From the NCBI GenBank assembly GCA_000310025.1, contig FN649741.1, positions 6,369,456 to 6,420,809 on the forward strand: a stretch of 51,354 bases of DNA, given 5' to 3'. The position numbers and the translations under genes are program-made. Origin of the DNA: Ectocarpus siliculosus. Taxonomy: Eukaryota; Sar; Phaeophyceae; Ectocarpales; Ectocarpaceae. How positions within the stretch are numbered: position 1 is the first letter of the stretch; each line of letters begins with the position of its first letter. Of this stretch, positions 11,401-23,200 are shown in pieces. A model generated the notes under the pieces. It saw nothing but the letters and a program-made list of their open reading frames with translations. It had not been told where the DNA came from and ran no database searches.

Positions 11401-14038
11401 TCGTCGGTGCCGCGGCTCGTTCCGGCGCTCTTTCTCCCCCTTGCTTCAACCTGTCTGTGTGTGACGGGCGCGTGTTGCTGACCTAAGGCCGCGCAGCAAC
11501 CAACCCCAACTTGGTTTTCTGACCGTGCAGCCTCCCCCTTTCTGTGTTGGTGGCGCGCCAACTCCAGGGCCTTTGCGCTGGGCGCTGGGTATTATTTGGG
11601 CGGCCGCTGGACATGCTCTTGCAGACTGTGTGTGTGCGTGTGGGTACAGTGCCTGATGATAGGTTGTGTGTGGTGCCTGATGTGTTATTTCAAAGAAAGC
11701 TGCTAAATCGAAAAGTTGGCAAAATTTTCCACAAAACGAGCCTCCCTCCGCTGTTAAATCTGATTATTTTTCTCTTATCTTGGGTTCTGGCGAGACTGTC
11801 AGGAACGATCCTCAGAACGATGGCTTAACTCTAAATATATTTCCTTATTTCAGCTTTTTTTTGGTTTCCGAAACTGTCTTTTGTGTGTATTTTTTTTTTA
11901 CACTTTCCAGTATTTTCTGAAAAACAGTGCATCAGTTAGAAGCAACGTTGGCAAACACCAGCAGCAACAACAACAACAACAACGGCCGTGTCCCCTTGCC
12001 GCGCTTCTCTCTCTCGCGCTCTCTCTCTCTCGGCCTGTCGGAGCGCCCGCGCTGAACGCTAACGCCCCCCCCCCCCCCAAAAAAAAAGGGTCCGTGTGCG
12101 GCAGTGCGTAATGCAACTCACGTACGAGGTGGACCCGAAACGGAAGTTGCTGTTGGCGATAAACGTCGGCAAGTACCTCAGCGCCTTCCCGGTGATCTGG
12201 CTCACCGGGTACCAGGCGATGCGGCACTACGACGGGGCTGCGTATGTGAGTTGATTGTCGGGTCGTCTTTGTGTTGATTTTTTTTCTTTTTCTTTGGCTT
12301 CCCTTTCTTCCCCGTGTTGAAGTTGGTTGCTGGCTGGCATACTTGGCCTCTAAAAACCCAGATATTGATTAGTTTAGGTAAAAAGCACCCCATTAATTTG
12401 TATATATATATATTTCCCCGCTTTTCCCGTCCCGAAAATCCGACCCCACCCGCCTGTTTTCACGTATTTTCTCTCGTCAGCGTCGTGGCCGTCGTTGGTT
12501 TTTGGTAGTGGTAGTGGGTGTGGTGGTGGGGTTTTTGTCGAATATGAAGACGGTAAGCCCGTTGATTGCCCGTCGTTGTCGGGAGACCGGAAGCCACCAT
12601 TGGTTCCCGCGACGCCCGCCTGGTCCCAACGCTACGCTTGGGCTCAACCGTATCTCGCGTTGTGTTTGTGTTTTTTGTCTTTTGTTGTCACGGCAGGTGT
12701 TTAGTTTCTCGCGTCCATAGGGTATGTTATCCCCATTCCATCCATCAAACATCCTTTCCTCTTTCGCTTCGTCGGAACACGGAAATTTGTGCGACGTTTG
12801 CCACATGCACACCCCCCCAACGAACCTCTCGCTGTTTTTTGTGTCAACAATAGCAACGACACTTGGACATATTCAGCAGCTGCCGAACGTACTACCGAGA
12901 GCGTTTTTTTTTTTTTTTTCACAACGAATCCATCGCTATTCATAGATACAGCGTCCAGAATATCAGCCAATGAATCCATAGCGTTAGCAGAGACCACCTG
13001 TGTTTTTCTTATCGCCCCCCAACATCCATCCAACCTATAGACAACGGATCCAAATGAATCCATAGCGTTGGCGGAGCCTAAATATATTTTTATCGTTACC
13101 CCCGCCAACCATCCCGTCCTCGACAGCTTCCCGGCGTGGGAAAAGCCATCATTGCGGCGGCCCTGCTGAACTCGGTCTACTCCTTCGCCTGGGACGTGAA
13201 GATGGACTGGGGGCTCGGCCAACGGGGGAGCCGCAGATGGGGGCTCCGCAACACGCTCCTCATCTGCCACGAGGCCCCCTGGCCGTACTACGTGGCGGTG
13301 GCGGTGGACCTGGTGCTGCGGCTGACGTGGGTGGCTCGGCTGGCGGAGGAACGGTTCAGGAGCGTGGACATGGTGCTAACTCTGGAGCTAGTAGAGGTCA
13401 GTTGGGTTGGGGATGGGGATTCGGCACCGGTGTATGTTGTTGTGGCTGGCTGTTGTCTTCACGTTAAATACCGTTCGATGTGTATGCACAGCAGTACCTG
13501 TATTTGTGGAGGAGCGCGTGCGGCATGGTTTGTTCGAGGTTGGTTTGGGCGTGTTCCGGACAAGATTGTGCTTCATTTCGTGCGTCACGCTCGGATGGGC
13601 GGTCGGTTTGTTCTTCTTGGTCGTTTCTTAAGGTTTTAAAGGCGTTTCGGGAAGGGATGAATCGACGGGCAAGGACGCGACGCCACTGGTTGAAGCAGTG
13701 CAACCTAAAGAGCCGTTGCTTGAGAGGTAGAAAAAAGTAACCATCAAGCGGACCCCCTGTCTCGCTTCTGCCTTCACCAGCCCCCCCCCCCCTCCACGAG
13801 CATTGTGCCCCTCTTCGTAGGGGGGTGTTACCAGGCCCCCCTTGTCCGCGTCCTCTCCCCTCTCGAGTCGTCTAACGTTTACCCTTTTCGATTTGCCCTG
13901 AACTTGTGGGATGTCTTCGAGCAGATCCTACGGCGTTCGATGTGGAACGTGTTCCGATTGGAGTGGGAGTGCATCCAGTGCCTCGGTGGCGCGAAGGCTG
14001 TCCGGCTAGACAAGGGATCCGACGCCCTTCGTGTATGA
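5410..14038 (+). CDS. EXS-family membrane protein (ERD1/XPR1-like), six exons
   Basis: Proposed exons: 5410-5563, 7137-7374, 10126-10347, 12089-12245, 13127-13396, 13925-14038. They sum to 1155 nt (384 aa) with every junction in phase. The EXS domain is clear: ADALTSL (about residues 159-165), WVRVRQC (205-211), NVGKYLSAFPVI (230 on), WDVKMDWGL (279 on) and RRSMWNVFRLE (350-360), matching the C-terminal core of XPR1/SYG1/ERD1. Several hydrophobic spans, including one at residues about 17-42, indicate a multipass membrane protein. No SPX domain is seen, and the length matches ERD1-type proteins (about 360-400 aa) rather than SPX-EXS exporters (about 700). In yeast, ERD1 is a Golgi protein linked to phosphate recycling and retention of Golgi/ER proteins; a similar role here is inference. 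ATG 5410 is the first in-frame ATG after a non-ATG open stretch. The exon 1 donor (CCG|GTGCGG) is the least certain border. Confidence 0.88.
6912..7078 (+). repeat. Dispersed repeat family A, copy 2 (EXS intron 1)
   Basis: Counterpart of 3049-3240, sharing TTTCCTCTGTTGCTACC, GGGGTCCCAG, TGTTTTCAAACGCG, TGAGACTG and TTAGCGCGGTCGATG in the same order. It ends about 60 bp before the exon 2 acceptor at 7136. Confidence 0.75.
7501..7528 (+). repeat. (GACA)n microsatellite
   Basis: About seven tandem GACA units in intron 2 of the EXS gene. Confidence 0.9.
7673..7711 (+). repeat. Copy of the EXS exon 3 splice border inside intron 2
   Basis: Matches 10114-10152 at 36 of 39 positions, including the acceptor GGCAG/CGCAG, the first codons of exon 3 (CAA CAC ACG) and CTGTTCTTCACGTC. 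It lies 300 bp after exon 2. The similarity stops abruptly, so it reads as a partial exon duplication rather than a working alternative exon. Confidence 0.8.
8642..8674. repeat. Perfect 33-bp palindrome
   Basis: Two 16-base arms (GCCAGTGCACATGCAC and its exact complement) flank a single T. It sits in EXS intron 2 just upstream of the hAT relic and could form a cruciform or be an end structure of that element. Confidence 0.95.
8700..9162 (+). pseudogene. hAT-family transposase relic (C-terminal dimerisation region), frameshifted
   Basis: One frame reads to a TGA at 8958-8960 and includes TPSFVAMHEDMQKM and LLVELPRYFSAVKSLP. From 8959 the next frame continues with ELPSWFDLVRKLWLLQPSSA, ERAFSARNNVFGKQQ and LNDLFELTVMLRFN, ending at TAG 9160-9162. 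The PSSA..ER.FS....FG..Q....D pattern is the signature of the hAT dimerisation region. The frame break and missing N-terminal two thirds make this a dead fragment inside intron 2 of the EXS gene. It is a different hAT lineage from the gene at 17359-23353. Confidence 0.85.
9862..10050. repeat. TCAGGCA/TGCCTGA-dense element at the end of EXS intron 2
   Basis: About 13 copies of TCAGGCA or its complement occur in 190 bp, in both orientations. It ends about 20 bp before the pyrimidine tract of the exon 3 acceptor. Dense inverted short motifs are typical of subterminal transposase-binding sites of hAT and similar DNA transposons, so this may be an end of the element that left the relic at 8700-9162; that link is inference. 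Confidence 0.7.
13430..13500 (+). repeat. Dispersed repeat family B, copy 1 (EXS intron 5)
   Basis: Contains GTTGTCTTCACGTTAAATACCGTTC followed after about 20 bases by CAGTACC. Related copies are at 22127-22190 (complement) and 39908-39982. Confidence 0.65.
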
Positions 14039-17000
14039 GACGGATCATGAGTCATGATGGTGTATGTGGTGGCTGTAGTATTTCAGTAGTCTGACAACAT
14101 GAGGTTGGGAGAGAATTGTTGTACATACATACGTGTTGGTGGCAATCGCAAGGAGACTTGAAATCGGAAATAGGGTTCCACGACATGTGAAGTATTGGTG
14201 TTCGCGGTGGTTTTGCGTCTTAAACGCGGCTGGGGAGAGAGAGAGAGGAGTTGGCTCGAAGTTGGTGTTGTATCTTTTTTACGTCCCATGTCACAGCGAT
14301 CGGTGGTATGATTCATGCGATACATATTTTGTTGTCCGGCGTTTGCGCGGACATGTTTGTTTTGGTTTTTCGTGCCCATGCAGCAAACTGATGGTTTTTG
14401 GTGTGATGCCCTCTCTGCGAACGGCGCCGATGTGCGACGTAGACGGCGCTGCTGATATATATATGTATGGGAGCCAGTTGATACGGATTGATCATCTGGA
14501 TGTGTTGCCGTCAATGTTGTACTTACGTTTTAAATCCGAAGCGACTAGAATTTGAAAGTGTCAAGTGTGTTGTTTCTGCGGTTGGCAAGATTTCTTGCCA
14601 ATTTTCGTTTTTTTTTCGGGCTGGTGTTGTTCGAGAAAGTGTTGCGTTGCCATTTCTTGGCCCTGCTCGATATTCAACGTCTGTGTGTTTTATTTTTCCA
14701 TGGGGAACCACCTCTAAAACGGCATAAGAAAGAGACGCCGACTTCTGGCCCATGGATGGCAAGCGATGGCGTAGGGGGCGAACGAAGCATGCCAGGCGGA
14801 AAAGGTCCGAGAGAACAGAGGCTTGGGTGTATCCTTGCTGCTGTCGCTGTTTCTCCATCCACTCGAGGGCGTACGAGCTCATTCTGTACCCACAAACAGC
14901 TAGAGAATAGCGCCTCTTGCTCCTCCATTAGTACACCCGATGGGGTGTTTGTGGAACTACTGTTTTTGACGTGTTTTGGGTCATCGATTTGTCAAGAGCT
15001 GGTTTGTTGTTTGTCAAGTCCTGGAACTATGCTCTTCGTCCCGGGGTTGTGGCTGAGGATGGTACGCAGTTGCTTGGATTATTATCTTCGTGTGCGGCGA
15101 CAAGAGGTTCCGTCCGTTCTGGCCGAGGACTTGCGGAAGTTTTTTCGGTGTCGTCCGAAGAGGGACGAGGATTTTCGAGTTAATCTACGAAATAGAAAGG
15201 GGGGCTTCGTATCCCTTATCTTCAACCCTAACCCCACCCCGTACCCGCTACTTCAAACCAAGATTAAGAATATTCCTTGCGAGGGCTACTGTACTGCCAA
15301 AGAGTCGAGACGGCTCTGAACTGGTGCCTTGAGCATGGGAGTGTGTGGAATCGCCGGGGTGATGAAAGAAACACCGCGAGCATTTTTTTTTTTTTTTGCT
15401 TCAGACTCCTACAATACAGTTGGCATACCACTTTCTCACGTGTCTGACTCGCCTTGGTGTTTACGTCTGTGTGTGATGGTGTTGTGCTCGGTGTATGTTA
15501 CTTAAGTCACTTTTTGGGGGGGGGAGGGGGCGGGGACTCGTATGCCATGCAAGTCGAGTTACTGTGTACTGCTGTCTCTGCTGTTGTTCCTGTTGTCGAA
15601 AAAGTGTAGGGATGTCCAAAGGACCCCTTGCCCAGCGGGTTCATGAGAAATGAGCAGTGTCATCAAGCGATGGCGCTAGACGAAAACAAAAGCAGGCGGC
15701 AGGACCAGCCCACAGCTGGCTGCCAGTTGTGATGTTTCCCAAGCTCAACATCTCACCCAGCTGACGACGTGTTTCGACTCGAAGAACCCAGCTAACCTCA
15801 ACGGACCAATTTACAAACCTGTGCCGGGAATATAGGTAGTTCCGGTTTGGACTATTGAAGCACGGGAAGCACAGAGGACTATGTTGGTGATCGAAATTGC
15901 TCTACTACCGTCCACGGTCATTGCCTGACGGACGAAGCCCAAAACAAAAAAGACAAATGGTAGTCATGGGCTAAGCGGGGACGCTGGAATGTCATCCCCG
16001 GGATATCAGCGATATCCGGCAATATGGTTCTCATTTGGAATCTTGGGGAATTGACCGGGTTGCTTCATGACCGAAAGCTCTGCAGCATCCACAACCACAC
16101 TGGACCGTGCTTTCTGCAGGAAAGAAAAAACAACGGGTCGAATTTTGACCGGGTTAAATAGGTGGTTGATCATCCCCGGGTTACAACATTTCGTGTTTTT
16201 TTAGCTCAGACCGTTCCACCACAATCAGGTGGCCGATACCACTGCTGCATCGACTAGGTGGCCGACACCACTGCTGTATCGACGAGTGCCAACACCTAGG
16301 CAACAGTACCACACACTTATAAACAGCATGCAACATGCCCGCCCCCGGTCAGGGCCCGTCAGGGCGCGCTATACCTGGACTATCCTTGAAGCCTTTTGAT
16401 ACTCCCACAGCCCGCTACCCCCACCACCCGCAACAGCATTTCTCTGGGCACAATACCGGACCCCGGCGCTACTCTTCAAAGTAACAGAATCACTTGGTGG
16501 TTCAGCCCTGTTCCAGCCGGGATACATACATTGGCACTATACTGGGCACCTACACTACTAAAGAGGGCCCACCACGCTGTAGTCGGATACACTAATAGCG
16601 TGTTACAAGGTTCGCCCTTCCGTCCGCCGATGCTTGTCGAGCAGCGCGCGCCGCAGCGGATCACAATTTGACGGAAAACTGCCCTGACTCTCCCTTTGCT
16701 CGGGTTGTCTAGAGGCCTGGTGCACGCGATATCTTCTTGTCTTCATCCCACGCGCTCTTCTCTCATCATAGACGCAACCTCTTGCAAGCATTGCTGCTTC
16801 GACAATTCCCCCAATTGCAGATTGGGGTTTCTCCTGCGGCAAAAAAAATACTGCAATGTTAGGCAGCCGCGGCCCACGGCAATCCTTAGACGTAAAAACT
16901 TTTGCAAGCAGTATTCTCGATGATATCCACAGCACCAGCAGCAAAATGCGCGCATAACCCGCGCTCCGCATAAGCACAGACGTAGGAGCCAGGGCACAAC

Positions 17001-17358
17001 CGCATCGTGCAAAACAAGCCACCAAGGTCGCTTGCAGTCAGGAAACGCAAAACCTACTTGTCGCGGAAAAGACCAACCTTCGACGAAACGCCCACCATGC
17101 TCAAAAACAACACCAATTCTACAATATGTTACAAGAATTTAAGAACGTAACTCGATACACTTCGCGAGAGGGATCGCTAAATTACACACTTTGTTGTCAC
17201 CTAAAAATATAGCGCGCGCGCATGCATCTTTTGCCGGCCGGCCTCTGTGCTTCGTAGAATACACATACATAACAATACCCGTGTTTGTCGATAACAAACA
17301 CGGCAAACACGGGCCTTACACGGCAAAAAAACAAAAAAACTGCTTGCAACCATTGAAC
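14039..17358. other. Intergenic between two convergent genes
   Basis: The EXS gene (+) ends at 14038 and the hAT-derived gene (-) ends at 17359, so both 3' UTRs fall here. No open frame resembles a known family. A 29-bp tandem duplication occurs at 16227-16284. AT-poor and homopolymer tracts (T16 near 15385, G-rich near 15515) are present. I see no RNA gene. Confidence 0.5.
16227..16284 (+). repeat. 29-bp tandem duplication
   Basis: Two units beginning AGGTGGCCGA and differing at three positions (GATACC/GACACC, CTGCAT/CTGTAT and ACT/ACG). The second unit contains the recurrent 9-mer ACTGCTGTA. Confidence 0.85.
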
Positions 17359-19855
17359 TTAACAACCACCTCGAAGGAAATCGACAACCTCCGGCACGAC
17401 GTGCCGGTTAAGCCGGACGAGCAGCATCTGCTCGATCCTCCACGGCGGCATGCCGCCCCGCTGCAGCGACCTCACGGCAGCGCCGAGCTCGGCACCGCCC
17501 CCGCTCCCGCCGCCGAAGTGCCTCTCCCCCTGCCGGCTAGTCGAATCGATCCCGGCGTACAGCCTGGCGACCAGGGCCAGGTGCGGCCACCGCGCGGCCA
17601 GCACAACCTCACCGGTACCGGAGTCCAGGGTGTCCGTCCCGTGGAGCCTCCAGTATGACAAGAGTTCGTGCCGCTTAGAGGCGGGCTCCAGCAGATACTC
17701 CTCCAGCTCGGCGCGGGCGTCCTCCGACAGCCGGTTATCCACCTCGCCGGGGACCCCCCCGCCGCCGCCGCCCCCGCCGCCGGCTCCGCCGGTTCCGTTC
17801 TCCCCCGGCGGCGGCGCCAGTCCCCCCGCCGCCCCCGCCGCTCCGGCCGCCGCCGCCTCCATCTTCTGCGCCTGCCTCATCTTGTCCAGCCTGCTGACCG
17901 CTGCCCCCCCCGCCGCCGCCGCCGCCGCGCCGGGCTCTTGCCGAGCGGCGGCTGCACCGCCGCTGCCGTCCCCTGCTCCTCCCTGCCCCCCGCCCGCCTC
18001 GCTCGCCGGGTCCCTGAACTTCCTCAGCTGGGACGAGACCGCCTTGAGGGCGCGGAGCTTGAGCGCGCTGCCCCCGTCGACGCACGTGCTCGCGCAGCAC
18101 TGCTTGAACCGCGGGTCCAGGAGCATCGACACCGCCTCCGTGTCCTCGCGGGCTCGCCCGAGGCCGCTCTCCTCCATGCCCTCGGCGACCGCCTCGAGCA
18201 GGGCCTGAGCCTCCGGCGTCAGCTCTGCTACCCGCTTGGAGCAGAACGGCGCGGCGCCGGCGCCGGCGGCAACCATCGCGGGTGCCGCCGCCACTCCTTC
18301 CCCCGTTGCCGCCGTCGCCAACGCATCTCCTCTGATATCCTGCAAGGGGTAGATGAACGAGCAGTGGAGGTTGGCGTGAAGCTCGATGGACTCCGCCAGA
18401 AAAATCCCCCTGGGTTTCTTCTTGTCCCTGGCCGCCGCCCCGGCCGCCCCTCTGTCGCCGCCGTTGCAGGCCGCCGCCGCCGCTGACGTGCCGACTCCTT
18501 CCGCTGCTCGGCGTCCCTCCTCCCCCTCCGTCTCCCCCTCCAACTCCCCCTCCTCCCTCGCGTGGACCTTTGCGAGCACCTCAAGGGCGGGTTCTAAGAT
18601 GCTGGCAGTCTCGCGGATGGCCTGCCACTCCGAGGGCTGGAGGGAGCGGTCGGTGGGTGCCTGTCGGAAGTGGGCGTTCAGCGGGCCCGCCAGCTGAAGG
18701 AGACGCTCGAACAGCGCGTGGGAATCTGTCCACCTGATGTTTGTGGCCGTGCGTTTCCGGGTGTCGTCGGGGAGTGTTTTTTGTTACAACATATGCATAC
18801 GACCACAGAAAGACTACCCATTCTAGATACAATTGTATAACCAGGAGTCGAAACGGATGTTTTGAAGCCTTCGCGGCAAGAAAAAACCCGGCTGGGTGCT
18901 GGGCTTAACTTTGAGTCAATTTAAGGCTATACACTGATACACTGAACTACTATCAGTGATGCCAGCTGCTTCGTTGTTTCTCTTGTCTGTGCAAGCAGAA
19001 AATGGCGCACCTGTACGTGGTGGGTGGAGTCACACAGCGCAGCTAGATCTGCGACGTACCTAGAATAAGTTGCATGTTTGGTTTAGTGCATCGTCCCTTC
19101 CTGTCTTCCCAGGCCGTCGGCTCACGGCCGAATCAAAATAAAAATAAAAAGCAAGGGCTCTTTTTCGGGCTCTTTTTCTTACGTCAGTGCTGCACACAGC
19201 CGGCGACAACCACATGCAGACGACCTACTTGCTTCTTTCATTGTTGGATGTGCGCAGCAAGCAAACTTGGTTCAGTACCACCATCTCGCAAATACGGAGC
19301 AAACGCCAACCCCGGCCGCCGCCACATGCTACCGACACCCAGCACCGCTTCAACCCCCCCCCCCGTCCCCACACACACACTGCCGAAACCCCGGCGCAGC
19401 CAACTACAACTCGCCTTGTGGTGCTCCCTCGAGCCCGTGCCAGCGCAGCGGCCAGCTCCTCCACCTCCACACGCACGGTCTCAAGCGTGGATGCTGAACC
19501 GGAACCCGACCCAGGGGCAGCGGCGGCGGCCGCCGCGAACACGCCTCCCTCGGGCCGCCAGTGCTCGAAGACCTCCACCATCGACACCGCCCGCCGCACG
19601 ACGTCCCTCATCTTGGCGTTCGCGCATTTATCTTCGCCAGCGCCCCCGGCGGCGGCGCAGCCCAGAGAGCAGGACACGGCCGAGTGTAGCCGGTAGCTCG
19701 AGCACACGAGGACGGGGACACCCATGTCCTGGAAGGCGCGCCCGAAGCTGCTGCCGCCGCCGCCGGAGCAACCCCCGATGGTAGCGGCGAGGTAGATGTC
19801 CTTCGGCTCGGACTTGTGGCAGATGCTCGTGAAGAGGTCCGCCGTCAGCTGAGAC

Positions 19856-19899
<44 letters not shown>

Positions 19900-20256
19900 A
19901 CCGGGGCGATTTGTGTTTGGCCAATAAGCGTTGGCGCGGCGCGTGTGAGAAACAAGCCGGGGAGCGCAGCAGAGGTGGAGGAGCTTGAGGGTCGCGCACG
20001 CACCCAGATCCACACCTACAACACGTCAGCGTTCTACTCACGAACCCCCTTTCATGACATAATACCAAGTATCGAAATCTCCGTACATTTGTCCTCCCTT
20101 CCCTACAAACTAAACAACACGTCACCTCTCGAATCCACGTCTCCTTGGCGTGAGACATCTGCCTCCCCCGGAAGCACCTCGCCCCGATCGCGAGCCTCAC
20201 AAGGCCCCCAAAGTCCTCCGACACGAAGGAAACGGACGCCGTGCAAACCTCTTCCC

Positions 20257-20290
<34 letters not shown>

Positions 20291-23200
20291 CTCTCCCCCC
20301 GGCAGGCCCGTCGAGTCCACCTGCAGGCCAACGAACGGCCCGGACCACCCCAACCGGCGGCACGACTCGCTGTGGGCCCTCAGCGCCGACGCCACCTCTC
20401 GTCTCACGCCCGCGCACAGGTCCTGCAGGATGGCGTTGGCTGTGCCGGCGGCGCGGGCGCCGTTTGCTCCCTCGGTGACAGCGGTGGAGGCGGCGTAGCT
20501 GCTACCGCTTGGAGCGAGGCCGCTGCGGCGGCGGGCCAGGCGGCGGCCGGCCCCGTAGCCGGGGGCCAGTCCGCCAACGAACAGCCTGTGCCCGAGGTCC
20601 GAGCACAGGGAGCCCGGGTCCAGCGTCTGGAGAGCGCACATGAGCACGAACCGACGGTCGTGCGGCAGGCAGTCCTCCGCGGACATGGGCGGCGAAGGGA
20701 GCGCGCTGCCGCCGCCGCCGCTGCCGCCGCCGCCGGGGAGCGAGCAAGCCCTCAGCTGAGCCAACGCCGAGCCCAACGACGAGGGGTGATGAGGTTGTGG
20801 CCGTCCTTTGCTGCCGCCTCCGCTGCCGCTGCCGCTGCCGCTGCTGCTCGCGGCGGACTCTTTGACTACCGCACCTGCGCGGGAGTGTGTCCACAGAGCG
20901 GGGCACGTGTAAGATGGGCGGAGAGAGCACCAACAGGTCCACGTGGTGAGCCGGAATTACAGCACTGGATGTCAGCGGATAAATCAGCAAGCAAATGGGT
21001 AGAATCCAACCAACAGCGGGTTTGCGAAAAGACACACCGCTAAACACGGGCCGGTGCGAAAACAGGGTGGAATCGCTGTGCACGGGCGACTCCTGCATTT
21101 ACTACATTCCTCGACCCTTACCTCCCCCCCGACGTGACAATAGGTTGGGTGTGTTTTGTTTTCGTTTCGGGTATTTGAAAATTTTCATTTTTGGGGGGGA
21201 CGCAATCCAAGAAACCCCACTTCCATTGAACATGACAAAAAGCTAAATGTGTACGCGGTCGATCACCTTCTGCCTTCCGCATCTTGGAGGACGAGTTGGC
21301 CCTGATGATCTCGGCGTGGATGAGCGGGTGCTTCTTGAACAGGTGGTGCAGCATGCCCGACGTGCCCGACCCCCCGTTACCCGGTCTCGACTCGACATGT
21401 GTGTACGTTGCCCCGCACCTGCGATACAGGGTGGTGAAAACGTACAGCAGGCACATTAAAGCTTGTTGTGTGGAAAGTACTGGGTAACTTGAAAGAGAGA
21501 AGGAACGAGCGATCGACGCAACCCCTTGCAGCGTGAACAGGGTCTTCTCCGGCACGTGACAAAACAACGGGGGTGGTAGAGTATCAACGTGAGCATCCGC
21601 GCGTGACAAGCAAGGCGTCGATCTGTTCTCTAGAGGCAAGCTAAGGAGACGCCAATACTCTTGGGCTGGCGTCCGGCACACGGCAATGTTGAGCGCTACA
21701 GACATGAGGGTCGATATTGCTGGCAGCCACCACGCTGCTAGCAGGCGGTCAGAGGATCTCTTGAAGAGAATGTCGCCGGGTGTGAGGCCCGTACTGCTGT
21801 ACCTCCCGAATTGAGGCATCGTTCGACGGGAAACCGTGCATGACGGACTCGGGGCACGCGGACAAGATTCGCCGGGAAGCTTAGTCGCTGTTCAGTGACA
21901 CTACCGCCCGCTCGCGCATGGCTAGAGCCGTGTGTATCCAACCCAAGGCCGTGAAAATAAACTAGCCACGGGCACCGGCAGGTATGATATGGTGTGCGGT
22001 TGTCGACGGGCAGAGGAAAACCGCCAGTCTCCAAAAGCCGCGGCCGACCAAAGCGCGCGCCGAATACAGCCGTGTAGCCGTGTGCTTACGGGAGGGCTGC
22101 TTGCAGTGTGAGACGGACGACGCCGGTACATTGGTAGAGAGAGATCGGAACGGTTTTTAATGTGAAGACAACAACAACAACAACAACAATAGTTTGGGAC
22201 CGATGGTCGAGTGGTGGGATGGATTCCCACAAGATGGAGGCTTTCCTCGAAAAAAAAGGACTTGAGAACCTGGAGGGAGAACCTTGGAGCCTGAGTCAAG
22301 GACTTCGAAGCACGAAGCATTGACAATAGGACATTCAAAATAAAAAATAAAAAACTGAACCCCACACCCCACGCCATGTATAACCTCACAGGTAGTAGTA
22401 GTATGTCGACATTCCCCAGAAGAACTACTGCTGTAGACTGAGCCCAGAGCAAGAAATGAATCACACGTTGTCTGATAGGCAGGCAGCAGGGAGTCCTGTG
22501 CCAGGACGGTCAAAAATGTTTACACAAATGGATCCAGTATTGGTGTGTACTGCTGTAGGGGGGCGGTATCTGCCGTGGGAAACGTGATCGCCCTTAGCAG
22601 TCAGGCAGCTACTGCTGTATGCATACTTGCAGACTACATGGGTTGTTGAATGTCAAGGATCTAATACGCACGCAGCCGTGTAGTATATGTATCCCACAAC
22701 GCACCCGCACGCGCGTGTGCGTTATGCACGACTGCTGCTGTTGTTGTCCTTTGGCTCGACTCATCATCATGCATTGTCGGCTGTGCTGCGCTACATAGCT
22801 ACTGCTGTACGCGCACGCACCTGACCGTGCGTTGCGGCAACCCCAAGGCAGGGTCGGCTGGAACCTCCACCAGCACGGTGCAGCGCACGTTCCGGCCCTT
22901 CGGTGCCACGGGCGGGAACTGCTCGAAGTACTTCCACACCCCCGACGTCCGCTGCTTGCGCTTCCTTCCGGAGGGAGAATAGAGCTGCTGGGGGTCCCCG
23001 GCGGGCGACGTCGACGATGCCGGTGCTGCAACAGCAGCGCTGCCGTTGTCGTTGGAGACGTCGATGGGGACCGGAGGCAGTGCCGCCGGCGGTGGCGGGA
23101 GGGACGGCGGCGGCTGCTGCTGCTGCTGTTGCTGCAGGGAAACAGCAGCGGCCACCGCTGTCGACACCGGCGCAGCAGCAGCCCCCTCGGCCAGAGAAGG

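Noticed and set aside
17450-18486. Two long plus-strand frames of 252 and 272 codons, rich in Pro, Ser and Arg
   Set aside because: They are antisense shadows of the GC-rich last exon of the hAT-derived gene.
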